Origin: JAVBMV01 sp031552145
Lineage (GTDB): Bacteria > Myxococcota > Myxococcia > Myxococcales > UBA5297
Assembly (NCBI GenBank): GCA_031552145.1
Contig: JAVBMV010000006.1
Coordinates: 62,001-126,000, forward strand
Length of the DNA stretch: 64,000 bases
Reading direction: 5' to 3'
Made by a program: the position numbers and the translations under genes. The stretch's first letter is position 1. Every line of letters begins with the position of its first letter. Shown here piece by piece: positions 1-8,790 of this stretch. Below the pieces are notes generated by a model. It was given only the letters and a program-made list of their open reading frames with translations, made no database searches and was not told the DNA's origin.

Positions 1-31
1 GTCATGGGCGCGATGGCGCCGCGACATAACG

Positions 32-52
32 GCCGGCCCCACGAGGGCCGGC
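32..52. terminator. GC-rich stem-loop, distal to cspA
   Basis: An 8-bp perfect stem (GCCGGCCC / GGGCCGGC) with a 5-nt loop. Neither side carries a T-tract, so it may be a transcription barrier, an mRNA 3'-end stabiliser or only a palindrome. It is the second hairpin downstream of the cold-shock gene. Confidence 0.3.
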
Positions 53-84
53 ATCGCCGCGAACCATCGGCGCTTTAAACGTGT

Positions 85-114
85 CGAGCCCGATCGCCGA
101 AGCGACCGGGCTCG
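85..114 (-). terminator. Stem-loop just downstream of cspA
   Basis: Reading the minus strand, CGAGCCCG-G-TCGC, a TTCG tetraloop, then GCGA-T-CGGGCTCG form a near-continuous stem closed by a UUCG loop, about 18 nt after the cold-shock stop codon. Only a short TTTAAA tract follows, so termination may be weak or Rho-assisted. Confidence 0.5.
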
Positions 115-132
115 CGTGAAACCGTCCCCGGA

Positions 133-336
133 TTACAGCGGGCGAACGTTGGCGGCCTGCAGGCCCTTGGGGCCCCGGTTCACCTCGAACTCGACCTTCT
201 GGCCCTCGGAGAGAGAGCGAAACCCCTGGGTCTGAATCGCGGTGTGGTGGCAGAAGACATCCTCGCCGCCATCATCCTGCGTGATGAAACCAAACCCCTT
301 CGCATCGTTGAACCACTTCACTGTTCCCGTCGCCAT
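133..336 (-). CDS. Cold-shock protein, CspA family
   Basis: A 67-residue single cold-shock domain, the usual family length, with no extension. Near the N-terminus KWFNDAKGFGFI contains the RNP1 nucleic-acid-binding motif. RNP2 follows as DVFCHHTAI, with a Cys where Val is usual. The family binds single-stranded RNA/DNA and melts structured mRNA in the cytoplasm. The ATG is preceded on its strand by a purine-rich AAGGTGAAGAGA. A TTGACA-like element at about 447-452 lies upstream, but its -10 partner is poor. The gene stands alone between the mac-type operon and the window edge, with two hairpins behind it. Thermal regulation cannot be told from sequence. Confidence 0.96.
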   Translation of the reverse strand: MATGTVKWFNDAKGFGFITQDDGGEDVFCHHTAIQTQGFRSLSEGQKVEFEVNRGPKGLQAANVRPL

Positions 337-459
337 CGATTCTCTTCACCTTCTGATGCACGCGCTTCGCGTGACCTTTTCATCCAGGCAGTGATTGCCA
401 GGATTTCTGTACTGTAACCGGTTTCTCGGGGTTTGTCCATCGTGTTTGTCAAGCCCCCC

Positions 460-1682
460 TTATTCGTACCTGAGCGCCTCAATTGGGTCGAGGAGCGAGG
501 CCTTCCGCGCCGGGTAGAGCCCGAAGACGATCCCCACGAGCGCGCTGAAGCCCACGGCGAGCAGGATCACCTCGGCCCGCACGAGGAGCGGCCACCCCAT
601 CGCAGAGGCGAGCTGCCCCGCGGCGAAGAGCCCCGCCGCCACGCCGATGAGCCCACCCAAAAGTGAGAGCGTCAACGCCTCGATCAAGAACTGGGCGAGG
701 ATATCGGAGGGGCGCGCGCCGATCGCCATCCTGATCCCGATCTCGCGCGTGCGCTCGGTCACGCTGACCAACATGATGTTCATGATGCCGATGCCGCCCA
801 CCAGGAGCGAGACGGCGGCGATGCTCGCGAGCAGCGCGCTCAGTGTCTTGGCGCCCTCCTCTCCGGCGCTGGCCATCTCCGCGAAGTTGCGGATGGAGAA
901 ATCGTCGTCGGCGAATTCGGAGAGCTGGTGGCGATCGCGCAGCAGCGCCGTGACTTGGCGTTCGGCCACCTCGGTCGCCTCCGGCGAGATGGCGCCGATG
1001 TAGATGATTCCGTTGATGTAGCGCCCCAACCCGCCTTCGATTCGGCTCCTGAAGGTGCTGACCGGCAAGAAGGCCACATCGTCGAAATCCTGACCGCCCC
1101 CCGACTGTCCTTTCCGCTCGAGCACGCCGACGACCGTGAAGGGCATATTCTTGACCCGCACCGGCTGTCCCACCGCATCGGCCTGGCCAAAGAGCTTCTC
1201 CGCGACAGTTGCCCCAAGGAGGATCGACTTATTGGTCGCGTCGACGTCCGACTGGCTGAGCAGCGCGCCGCTCGAGGTGCTCCAGTTTCGGATCTCGAAG
1301 TATTCCGGCGTCGTTCCCTGAACCGAGGTGGCCCAGTTCTGATCCTCGCTCACCAACTGGGCGGAGGTCCGTAGGAGCGGCGCCGCGGCCTTCACCGCGG
1401 TGACCTCTTTCTCGATAGCCGAGAGGTCGTCCCAGGTGAGGCTGGGCGCGGTGCCAAACCCTCCGCGAGCGCCGCCGGTGTTGCGCGACCCGGGCATCAC
1501 CACGAGCATATTCGTGCCCATCGAGGCGAAGATATTGGAGACGCGCGCCTTCGCCCCCTCGCCGATGGCCACCATCGCGATCACCGCACAGACTCCGATG
1601 ATGATGCCGAGCGTGGTCAGGAAGCTGCGCGTCTTGTTGCGCAGGAGCGCCCAAAGCGCGATTCGGAAGATCTCGAGTGGGT

Positions 1683-1686
<4 letters not shown>
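460..1686 (-). CDS. MacB-type ABC transporter permease
   Basis: A 408-residue permease with the MacB/FtsX layout: an N-terminal membrane helix (about residues 15-40), a large periplasmic MacB_PCD domain (about 45-270) and three C-terminal membrane helices in an FtsX domain (about 280-400). SVTERTREIGIRMAIGARP is the conserved coupling segment after the second helix. The start is GTG, preceded by GAGGAGG, and overlaps the ATPase stop as GTGA, implying translational coupling. ATPase and permease are separate polypeptides, unlike E. coli MacB where they are fused. With the adaptor upstream it should form a tripartite pump for peptides, lipoproteins or drugs. The substrate is unknown and no TolC gene is in the window. 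Confidence 0.93.
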
Positions 1687-2435
<749 letters not shown>

Positions 2436-2459
2436 TTCGATCCTCTCTCGAGCGCCCTC

Positions 2460-3683
2460 TTAAAGACGCGGCATCCGCGCGCCCTGCGGGCGAGGCGCGG
2501 GAGCGCCCGGCAGCGCCCCGAGGTTCTCCAAGATCACCGCGTCGCCCTCTTTGAGCTCGCCCTCGACAATCTGGGTGTTGGCGCCGTCGGTGATGCCGAC
2601 AGCCAATGAGAGCTCCACAGGCTTCCCTTCCCGCAGAACAAAGATCGAGCGGCGGCGCAGTTCCTTGCCTACCTCCCCTGCCCTCGGGCTACCTCTGCCT
2701 GCCCTGGCGCCCGCGTCGACCTGGAGCGGCGCCTCCGCGGGTCTGAAGCGGAAGGCCTGATTCGGGACGAGCAGTACGTCGGCGGCGCGCGCGTGGACGA
2801 TGGTGACAGTGGCGGTCATTCCCGGCTTGAGCTCCAGGCCGGGATTCTCCACGTCAATCACCACGTCATAGGTCACCACGTTGGAGAGCGTAGTGGGAGC
2901 GTTGCGTATCTGGCGCACCTTTCCGACGAAAGAGCGGTAGGGATAGGCATCGACGGTAAAGGTCGCCTCCAGCCCCGGCTCCAGCTTTCCGATATCGGCC
3001 TCGGCAACATAGGTGTCGACCTGCATCCGGGTCAGGTCCTCGGCGATGGTAAAAATTGTGGGCGCCTGCAGCGTCGCCGCGACGGTCTGCCCCACGTCGA
3101 CCGCCCGCGAGATGACCACGCCGTCGATGGGGGAGACGATCTGCGTATACGAGAGGTTCACCTGGGTCTGATTATGGTTGGCGCGCGCCTGCATCACCGA
3201 TCCGCGCACCGCCTCCACCGTTGCGGCCGCCGCGTCATATTCCGCCTGCGCCTTGTCGAGCTCTGCCTGCGCCACCAGCGCTCCTTCGAAGAGGGCCTCG
3301 GCTCGCTCCAGCTGCCGCTTCAACCGCTTCGCCTCCACCTGCGCCTTGACCAGGTTGGATTGCGCCGCGACGAGGTTTGCGCGCGCCTGCTCCTCGGCGG
3401 CCTTGAAAAGGAGCGGATCGATCCGGGCGATCACCTCTCCCTTCTCGACCTTGGAGTTGAAGTCGGCGAGCAGCTCCTGGATTCGGCCCGACACCTGCGT
3501 GCCCACCTGCACCGTGACGAGCGCCGAGAGCGTCCCGGTGGCCGTGACGCGGGCCGAGACCGAGCCTTTCGCCGCGGGCACGGTTCGATAGTGGGGCACT
3601 TCGCGCTCGCCGCTCCAGCGAATATAGAGGAACACCCCCGCCGCCGCGGCGAGCAGTCCGAGCATCAGGAGCCACTTCTTCAT
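2460..3683 (-). CDS. MacA-like periplasmic adaptor (membrane fusion protein)
   Basis: A 407-residue RND/MacA-type adaptor. Residues 1-24 are a membrane anchor or signal (MKKWLLMLGLLAAAAGVFLY). A split biotinyl-lipoyl domain (about 50-90 and 180-225) brackets an Ala/Glu/Gln-rich helical hairpin (about 95-180). It is followed by beta-barrel and membrane-proximal domains; the second half of the lipoyl domain reads SPIDGVVISRAVDVGQTV. In the family the hairpin contacts TolC and the rest contacts the ABC permease. It is first in the three-gene operon, with AAGGATC ahead of the ATG. The C-terminal 60 residues are Pro/Arg-rich. The exported substrate is not determinable. Confidence 0.93.
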   Translation of the reverse strand: MKKWLLMLGLLAAAAGVFLYIRWSGEREVPHYRTVPAAKGSVSARVTATGTLSALVTVQVGTQVSGRIQELLADFNSKVEKGEVIARIDPLLFKAAEEQARANLVAAQSNLVKAQVEAKRLKRQLERAEALFEGALVAQAELDKAQAEYDAAAATVEAVRGSVMQARANHNQTQVNLSYTQIVSPIDGVVISRAVDVGQTVAATLQAPTIFTIAEDLTRMQVDTYVAEADIGKLEPGLEATFTVDAYPYRSFVGKVRQIRNAPTTLSNVVTYDVVIDVENPGLELKPGMTATVTIVHARAADVLLVPNQAFRFRPAEAPLQVDAGARAGRGSPRAGEVGKELRRRSIFVLREGKPVELSLAVGITDGANTQIVEGELKEGDAVILENLGALPGAPAPRPQGARMPRL

Positions 3684-3913
3684 CTCGATCCTTGCCTCTC
3701 TCTTCTGCTACCACCAACCCACAGCGTACCGTCAGAACCGGCGATGGGCGACAATCATGCCTGCGAAAACCGGGGCCTGTGCCGGCGCTCCAGCTCTAAA
3801 AGAGTTAACAAAAGCGCTTGCCCGGCAACGCGACCCATGGCAATCTGCGGCAATCTTTACGGGCGGCTGACGATTCAGCCGCCTTTTCCACAGCCGAAAG
3901 GACCATCACAACA

Positions 3914-4465
3914 ATGAAGACCGCTCTTCGCAGCATCGCCATCACGGCGCTCCTCACCCTCTTCGCCAGCAGCGCCTTCGCTGCTCCACCGCGCAGCACC
4001 TCCTCCGCTCCCAGGAGCACGGGCGGCGGCGGTGGCCTGGGCGACGGCATTGCGCTCAAGTTCGACTTCGTCGGTACCAACCTTGGCGCCAACACGCCCG
4101 TCTTCTTTGGCTATGCCTCGGATCAGTTTGTCTTCCTCGTCGGTCTCAACTTCAACTACACCATTCCCGACGACGATGATGCCGACAACACGATGGGTCT
4201 CACGCTGGAGCCCACCCTCCGCTATTACTTGGAGTCTCCGGCGGTCGCTAAGCTCAGCCCCTTCCTCGAGGGCGAGCTCACCCTGGGCACCGGCAGCGAC
4301 GAGGTTCCGACGGTCTTTGGCCTGGGCGGCGGCGTCGGCGTGGCCTACTACTTCAACCCCAACTTCGGTCTGTCCGGCATGGGCACCCTGCGCTTCGCCA
4401 ACACCGAGGACGTGGGTAGCACCATCGGCATCGGTGGCAAGGCCTCCGTCGAGTTCCGCTTCTAA
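3914..4465 (+). CDS. Small outer-membrane beta-barrel protein
   Basis: A 183-residue exported protein. I chose ATG 3914 rather than an upstream in-frame ATG at 3818, because AAAGGA lies 11 nt ahead and a canonical signal peptide follows (cleavage near SSAFA-AP). After a Ser/Gly-rich linker come alternating hydrophobic/polar strands (LKFDFVGTNLG, FVFLVGLNFNY, LTLEPTLRYYL, GVGVAYYFN). The chain ends in an aromatic residue (SVEFRF), the usual signal for BAM-dependent barrels. It looks like an eight-stranded OmpW/OmpA-like barrel, but I recognise no named family. It reads divergently from the macA operon and a strong terminator follows. Confidence 0.7.
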   Translation: MKTALRSIAITALLTLFASSAFAAPPRSTSSAPRSTGGGGGLGDGIALKFDFVGTNLGANTPVFFGYASDQFVFLVGLNFNYTIPDDDDADNTMGLTLEPTLRYYLESPAVAKLSPFLEGELTLGTGSDEVPTVFGLGGGVGVAYYFNPNFGLSGMGTLRFANTEDVGSTIGIGGKASVEFRF

Positions 4466-4486
4466 TCGTCTGCCTCTGCAGCTCAG

Positions 4487-4521
4487 GGGCGGGGAGGCTC
4501 TTGCCTCCCCGCCCTTTTCTT
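4487..4521 (+). terminator. Rho-independent terminator
   Basis: A 12-bp perfect GC stem (GGGCGGGGAGGC / GCCTCCCCGCCC) with a TCTT loop, followed by TTTTCTT. It begins 22 nt after the barrel-protein stop and separates it from rubrerythrin. It is one of the clearest intrinsic terminators in the window. Confidence 0.92.
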
Positions 4522-4583
4522 ATAGCGCAAGGCCGGCTATGGACCTCGCATCATCCCCTTCATCCAAACCAAGGAGTCACACA

Positions 4584-5084
4584 ATGCCTACGACACTCGA
4601 GAACCTGAAAGAGGCCTTCGCCGGCGAGAGCATGGCGAACCGCAAGTACCTCGCCTATGCGCAGCGCGCCGAGAAGGAGGGCTTCACCCAGGTAGCCCGC
4701 CTCTTCCGCGCCGCCGCCGAGGCAGAGACCATCCACGCTTTCGCGCACCTGGCGGCGATGGAGGGCATCGGCAGCACCGCCCAGAATCTCGAGGACGCCA
4801 TCAAGGGAGAGACCTACGAGGCGAAGGAGATGTACCCGCCCATGAAAGAGCAGGCGATAAAAGATGGGCACCGCGCCAAGACGATGTTCGGCTGGGCCGT
4901 AGAGGCGGAGGATGTACACGCCCGCCTCTACACCGAGGCGCTCGAGGCCGTAAAGGCTGGGCAGGATCTCTCCGGAAAATCGATCTATCTGTGTCCCGTC
5001 TGCGGCCATCTGGAGATCGGCGAGGCCCCCGCCAAGTGCCCGATCTGCGGCGCCCCCGGCGCCAAATACCGCCTCTACGAATAG
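4584..5084 (+). CDS. Rubrerythrin
   Basis: A 166-residue protein with the classic two-domain layout. Residues 1-130 are a ferritin-like four-helix bundle carrying diiron Glu/His ligands (FAGESMANRKY, EAETIHAFAH, EAEDVHARLY). Residues 135-166 are a rubredoxin-like domain with paired CPVCG and CPICG knuckles for one iron. Rubrerythrins reduce hydrogen peroxide in the cytoplasm, typically in anaerobes and microaerophiles. ATG 4584 is preceded by AAGGAG. A longer in-frame ORF from 4032 runs through the neighbouring barrel gene and is discarded. The gene is monocistronic; no PerR-like operator was recognised in the 60-bp leader. Confidence 0.97.
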   Translation: MPTTLENLKEAFAGESMANRKYLAYAQRAEKEGFTQVARLFRAAAEAETIHAFAHLAAMEGIGSTAQNLEDAIKGETYEAKEMYPPMKEQAIKDGHRAKTMFGWAVEAEDVHARLYTEALEAVKAGQDLSGKSIYLCPVCGHLEIGEAPAKCPICGAPGAKYRLYE

Positions 5085-5186
5085 CCGAGGCCACACGTCC
5101 CCTCTGGAAATCGGGCGCGAGTCGGTTCAAACTGCTCGGTGGGGTTGGCTCTCGGCCAGCCTCGCCAACGACTGCTAGGAGGAGCA

Positions 5187-5687
5187 ATGAACCGACTCGT
5201 CATTCTGGGGCTCTCTCTCTTGGTCTCTGCCTGCGCGACCACCGCCGGCCACATCAGCGCGAGCGAACGCCGCACGCTGCTCGCCGAGGTCGCCGACCAC
5301 CTGGAAGCAGAGCGGCAGGCGAGTGAAAAACGCGACACGGAGGCGAAGCTCCGCCTCACCTCGCACGATGACGACATCGTGCAGATCGGTACCGACGAGG
5401 GCGAGTTCGCGCGAGGCTGGAAGACGATCCAGCCTCTCTTGACAGCGCAGAACACGGCCTTTTCCGACGTGAAGCTCTTCATGCACGACAAGAGCATCAC
5501 CATCTCGCGCGACGGCTCCGTAGCCTGGTACGCGGCGCTGGTCGACTACGACATCGGCGTGGGCGGGCAGCGTGTCAAGCTGGAGAACCTGCGAGAGACG
5601 GGCGTCGTCGAGAAGCGCGAGGGGCGCTGGTTCACCGTCCAGAAGCACCTCTCCGTCGGCTACCCGAAGCAGGCGGCGCCCTACTGA
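5187..5687 (+). CDS. NTF2-like (SnoaL/DUF4440 type) lipoprotein
   Basis: A 166-residue predicted lipoprotein. ATG 5187 follows an AGGAGGAG ribosome site and starts a short signal with lipobox LVSAC (Cys about residue 16). The mature part has one NTF2-like fold pattern: an N-terminal helix of charged residues, a region containing DDDIVQIGTDEGEFARGW, then long strands including ITISRDGSVAWYAALVDYDI and ending WFTVQKHLSV. Such stand-alone domains are often annotated as SnoaL-like or ketosteroid-isomerase-like; here no catalytic residue set can be assigned. It ends 7 nt from the convergent BamA-family gene. Role unknown. Confidence 0.75.
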   Translation: MNRLVILGLSLLVSACATTAGHISASERRTLLAEVADHLEAERQASEKRDTEAKLRLTSHDDDIVQIGTDEGEFARGWKTIQPLLTAQNTAFSDVKLFMHDKSITISRDGSVAWYAALVDYDIGVGGQRVKLENLRETGVVEKREGRWFTVQKHLSVGYPKQAAPY

Positions 5688-5698
5688 GCAGCGCTCAG
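5684..5698. other. Palindrome holding two convergent stop codons
   Basis: CTGAGC-AGC-GCTCAG: each arm contains the TGA stop of one of the two convergent genes (lipoprotein, plus strand; BamA-family gene, minus strand). The stem is only 6 bp with no T-tract, so a terminator role is unlikely. Confidence 0.4.
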
Positions 5699-8600
5699 AA
5701 GAGTCCGATGCTGAAGTGCGGCACGAAGCGGCTCTCGTTGAGCAGCTCGTCGGGATCGAGGTTGATGCCGAGATCGATCGCGGCGGGGCCGATGGGCGTG
5801 AGCAGCCTAATTCCAAATCCCGTGGCGGTGCGCAGCCTGAAGTCGCGCGCCCCCGCGGTCGGATCGAGCCAGAGGTTGCCCGCGTCCAGGAAAAGCGCGC
5901 CATCCAACCTCCAGAGGAGCGGAAAGCGGAGCTCTCCGCGCGCGAGCATGTAGAGCTCCCCACCTTCGCTGAGCAGCTCTTTGCCTTCCCGCAAGCGCTT
6001 CGCGGCGGAGCTGCAGCCGGTTTTGTTCAACACCGCGTCGCACTGCATCACCTGCTCGTGGAGCGCGCGGCGGCTATCTTCCGGGATCATCGCGTCGTCG
6101 AGAAATCCTCTCATCGAGCTGGCGCCGCCCAGGAAGAAGCGCTTCGGCGGAACGGTACGCGAGGTGGACTCGAGCGGAAAGACCCGCCCCCCCTTCAGCG
6201 AGAGCGCCAAGACTACCCGGCGCCAGAGCGGGACATAGCCATTGAGCTGCGCCGAGGCCTTGATAAAGAGCGAAAAGGGCTCCTCCGGAGCGCCGTCGGG
6301 CCCGGTGACCCTTCCCCCGAGCGACTGCACCAGCTCCGTCGTGACGCTCATCATCGTCCCGCGAGAAGGGTTCGCTGGGTCGTCGCGAAGATCGAGTGTG
6401 GCGCTGGGGCGGATCGAGTGCATGTCGATCCGACCTTTATCGAAGCGCAGACGCTCCTCGTCGGTTCGAGTCAAGGTGGTGCCCTCGTTGTAGCGCGACT
6501 TGTCGACGTAGTCCGTCTCTATTTCGTACTGGAGCGAAGTAGTGAGGGACCGAGTCACCAGGAGCTCGCCGCCGAGGATCGCGGCCGTGCGATCGAAGCC
6601 GTAGGCGGGTCTGTTGACGCGCTCATGGAGCAGGTCGAGCCGCAATCCCACTTCGTCGGGGAGGAGCGCGATCACCCGCGGGTACTGGAAAGAGAGCAGC
6701 AGATGGCGCCCCAGCGCATCGATCCCCTCGCTCTCGAACTGAGGGTCGCTCAAGACGGGGAGGCTCCAGTTGAAGTAGTTGACCTTGGCGCGCGCCGTCA
6801 TGCTGAGCGCTCGTCCAAAAAGATTGGCCCTGCTGTACTCGGCGAAGGCGCGAGGGCCGTCGATGAGCGAGAAGCCCCCACCCACGATGAGCGAGGAGGG
6901 CACTCGTTCTTCGACAGTGACGAAGAGATCCTTCGTCTCCTCGGAGAGCTCTGGCGCGCCCAGCGTCACGCTGACCGAGCGAAAGATCTCGAGGCGAACG
7001 AGGTTCCTCTGGCTCTCGGCCAGCGCCGTCGAGCCCACCACCTCTCCCTCGCGCAGCCCCAGCGCGGCCCGGATGGTCGACTCCTTCGTCTTGACGTTCC
7101 CCTCGACGAGGATCCGGCCAATCCTGACCCTTGGCCCCGGCAGCATCGAGAACTCCACCGAGCCCAGCGTTCTGTCGGGCGAGAACTCGACCCGCTCGAC
7201 GACCACGGCATAGAGGTAGCCAAACTCCGCCAGCGCCCGCTCCAAGGTTACACGTGCCTCTTCGACGCGCTCGAGCACGAAGGGCTCACCCGGAGCGAGT
7301 AATCCGAGAGCGGGCCTTGGGTGCTCCTCGGGCCATCCCTCCAGCAGCACCTCCTTCACGAAGGTGCGCACGCCCTCGTCGACCCGAAAATGGAGGCGCA
7401 CCTCGTGACGACGTTCGTCGCGGCTCAGCTCCGCCAGAGCGATCGAGGCAGAGAGGAAACCCTTCCCACGATAGAGGCCGATGAGGTTCCCGAGCGCTGC
7501 GCGCCAGGCGGGCTCGTAATAGACCTGCTCCGGCACCACCGGCGGTCTCGAGTGGCGCGCGATGGGCGCCGCGCCCGTCACCACCGATGAATCGCCCGGC
7601 ACCTCCTCATCCTCCTGCCGCTCCAGAAATTCTTCTCGCAGCACAGCGCGCGCCGCCTTGTAGAGCGCTGCTTCGGTGAAGAAGCGCGATCCGGAGAAGC
7701 GCACGCTCGCGACTCGGAGCGGCTCGCCCTCGAAGAGAGTGAAGACCAACTCCAGCTCCGACTCGGCGATTTGACGCTCGCGCACATTCACTTTGATGTC
7801 GGCGTAGCCATAGCGTCGGTAACGGTCGGCCAGGCGCTGCGCCAGCGTGTGCACCATCGAGTCATCGAGCGGTTCTTCTCCCGTGTAGGCGAGCGCGCGC
7901 GTCAGCTCGGCCTCGTCGAGAATGCGAGCCCCTTCGAAGCCAAAGCGCAGGCGCGGGCCTGTCGCGATGGGCAAGAGAAGATGGGCCCCGCGCGCATCGA
8001 TGGTGATCTCGGGCTGACCCACTCTGGCGCGGAAGCAGCGCGCCTCGCGCAGCAGCTCCCGCACGCGGCGCAGCCCCTCGTCCAGCAAGAGCTGATTGAA
8101 GACCTGCCCCGGCGCGATCCCCAGCGCGCCCAGGAGCCGGGCCGTGGGGAGGGCCGAATCGCCGCCGAGACTCACCTCGGAGACCAAGAGCGGAGCGCCC
8201 GCTTCGGCCGAGATCTTGAGCGTCAGCTCCTCCCCCGGACCAGGTTGGGCGACGGCCAAGATGCGCGCATTGGGATAGCCCAGGCGCGCGTGTGCTGCCC
8301 TAAGGCGCTCCTCTACCCGCGCCAGCAGCTCGGGGTAGAGCTCGATGTGGCGTTCGGGCAGGTCCGCGGCCTGGCGCATCGCCTCCTGCGAGAGCACCGT
8401 ACCCGAGACGTATTCGACCCGCTCGGCGTAGCGCCTCGGAGTGAGCACGAACGAAAGATGGAGTCCCTCTGCATCCGCCTGGCTCACGACCTGAACCGAG
8501 GCAAAGCGACCCGTTCCCCAGAGCCGTTCGACTGTTCTTCCTAGCTCACGCCGGCTCAGAGGCTCTCCAGCGCTCACTGCGATGAGGCTGGCCAGCTCTG

Positions 8601-8790
8601 GGACCGAGCTCCCCTCCGGCACATCGACGCGAACCTCCGCTATCCTCTCGCCCCAGGGAAGGTCGAGCGCATCGCCCGGCTGCTCTGGCTCCGCCGCGCG
8701 CGCTGGCGCGCTCCCCACTTGCAGAAGAGCGACCGCGGCCAGGGCGATGCTCAGCGCCCTCCTTCGCGCCGCGCGACCGTTGGTGCTCAT
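5695..8790 (-). CDS. BamA/TamA-family outer-membrane protein with about seven POTRA-like units
   Basis: A 1031-residue Omp85 protein. I chose the ATG at 8790, which overlaps the upstream tamB-like stop (TGATG) and opens a signal peptide ending near SAPARA-A. Before the barrel I can mark about seven POTRA-like beta-alpha-alpha-beta-beta units, starting at motifs such as IAEVRVDV, AERVEYVSG, VSEVSLGGD, FGFEGARIL, VASVRFSGS, VKEVLLEGW and IGRILVEGN. The C-terminal bacterial surface antigen barrel (about residues 650-1031) carries the conserved GGASSMRGF lid motif and ends in F (FSIGLF). BamA has five POTRAs and TamA three. Coupling to tamB favours a TamA-like role in outer-membrane protein insertion or lipid transport. 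Confidence 0.9.
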   Translation of the reverse strand: MSTNGRAARRRALSIALAAVALLQVGSAPARAAEPEQPGDALDLPWGERIAEVRVDVPEGSSVPELASLIAVSAGEPLSRRELGRTVERLWGTGRFASVQVVSQADAEGLHLSFVLTPRRYAERVEYVSGTVLSQEAMRQAADLPERHIELYPELLARVEERLRAAHARLGYPNARILAVAQPGPGEELTLKISAEAGAPLLVSEVSLGGDSALPTARLLGALGIAPGQVFNQLLLDEGLRRVRELLREARCFRARVGQPEITIDARGAHLLLPIATGPRLRFGFEGARILDEAELTRALAYTGEEPLDDSMVHTLAQRLADRYRRYGYADIKVNVRERQIAESELELVFTLFEGEPLRVASVRFSGSRFFTEAALYKAARAVLREEFLERQEDEEVPGDSSVVTGAAPIARHSRPPVVPEQVYYEPAWRAALGNLIGLYRGKGFLSASIALAELSRDERRHEVRLHFRVDEGVRTFVKEVLLEGWPEEHPRPALGLLAPGEPFVLERVEEARVTLERALAEFGYLYAVVVERVEFSPDRTLGSVEFSMLPGPRVRIGRILVEGNVKTKESTIRAALGLREGEVVGSTALAESQRNLVRLEIFRSVSVTLGAPELSEETKDLFVTVEERVPSSLIVGGGFSLIDGPRAFAEYSRANLFGRALSMTARAKVNYFNWSLPVLSDPQFESEGIDALGRHLLLSFQYPRVIALLPDEVGLRLDLLHERVNRPAYGFDRTAAILGGELLVTRSLTTSLQYEIETDYVDKSRYNEGTTLTRTDEERLRFDKGRIDMHSIRPSATLDLRDDPANPSRGTMMSVTTELVQSLGGRVTGPDGAPEEPFSLFIKASAQLNGYVPLWRRVVLALSLKGGRVFPLESTSRTVPPKRFFLGGASSMRGFLDDAMIPEDSRRALHEQVMQCDAVLNKTGCSSAAKRLREGKELLSEGGELYMLARGELRFPLLWRLDGALFLDAGNLWLDPTAGARDFRLRTATGFGIRLLTPIGPAAIDLGINLDPDELLNESRFVPHFSIGLF

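Noticed and set aside
424..452. Promoter for the cold-shock gene (TTGACA at 447-452)
   Set aside because: The -10 at 17 nt spacing reads CCGAGA, with almost no match to consensus; left as a remark only.
4032..4583. Long N-terminal extension of rubrerythrin
   Set aside because: The in-frame extension lies over the barrel gene and terminator; ATG 4584 has AAGGAG and the family N-terminus.
5572..7302. A 576-codon plus-strand frame opposite the Omp85 gene
   Set aside because: Starts inside another gene and mirrors the Omp85 coding sequence; no domain is seen.
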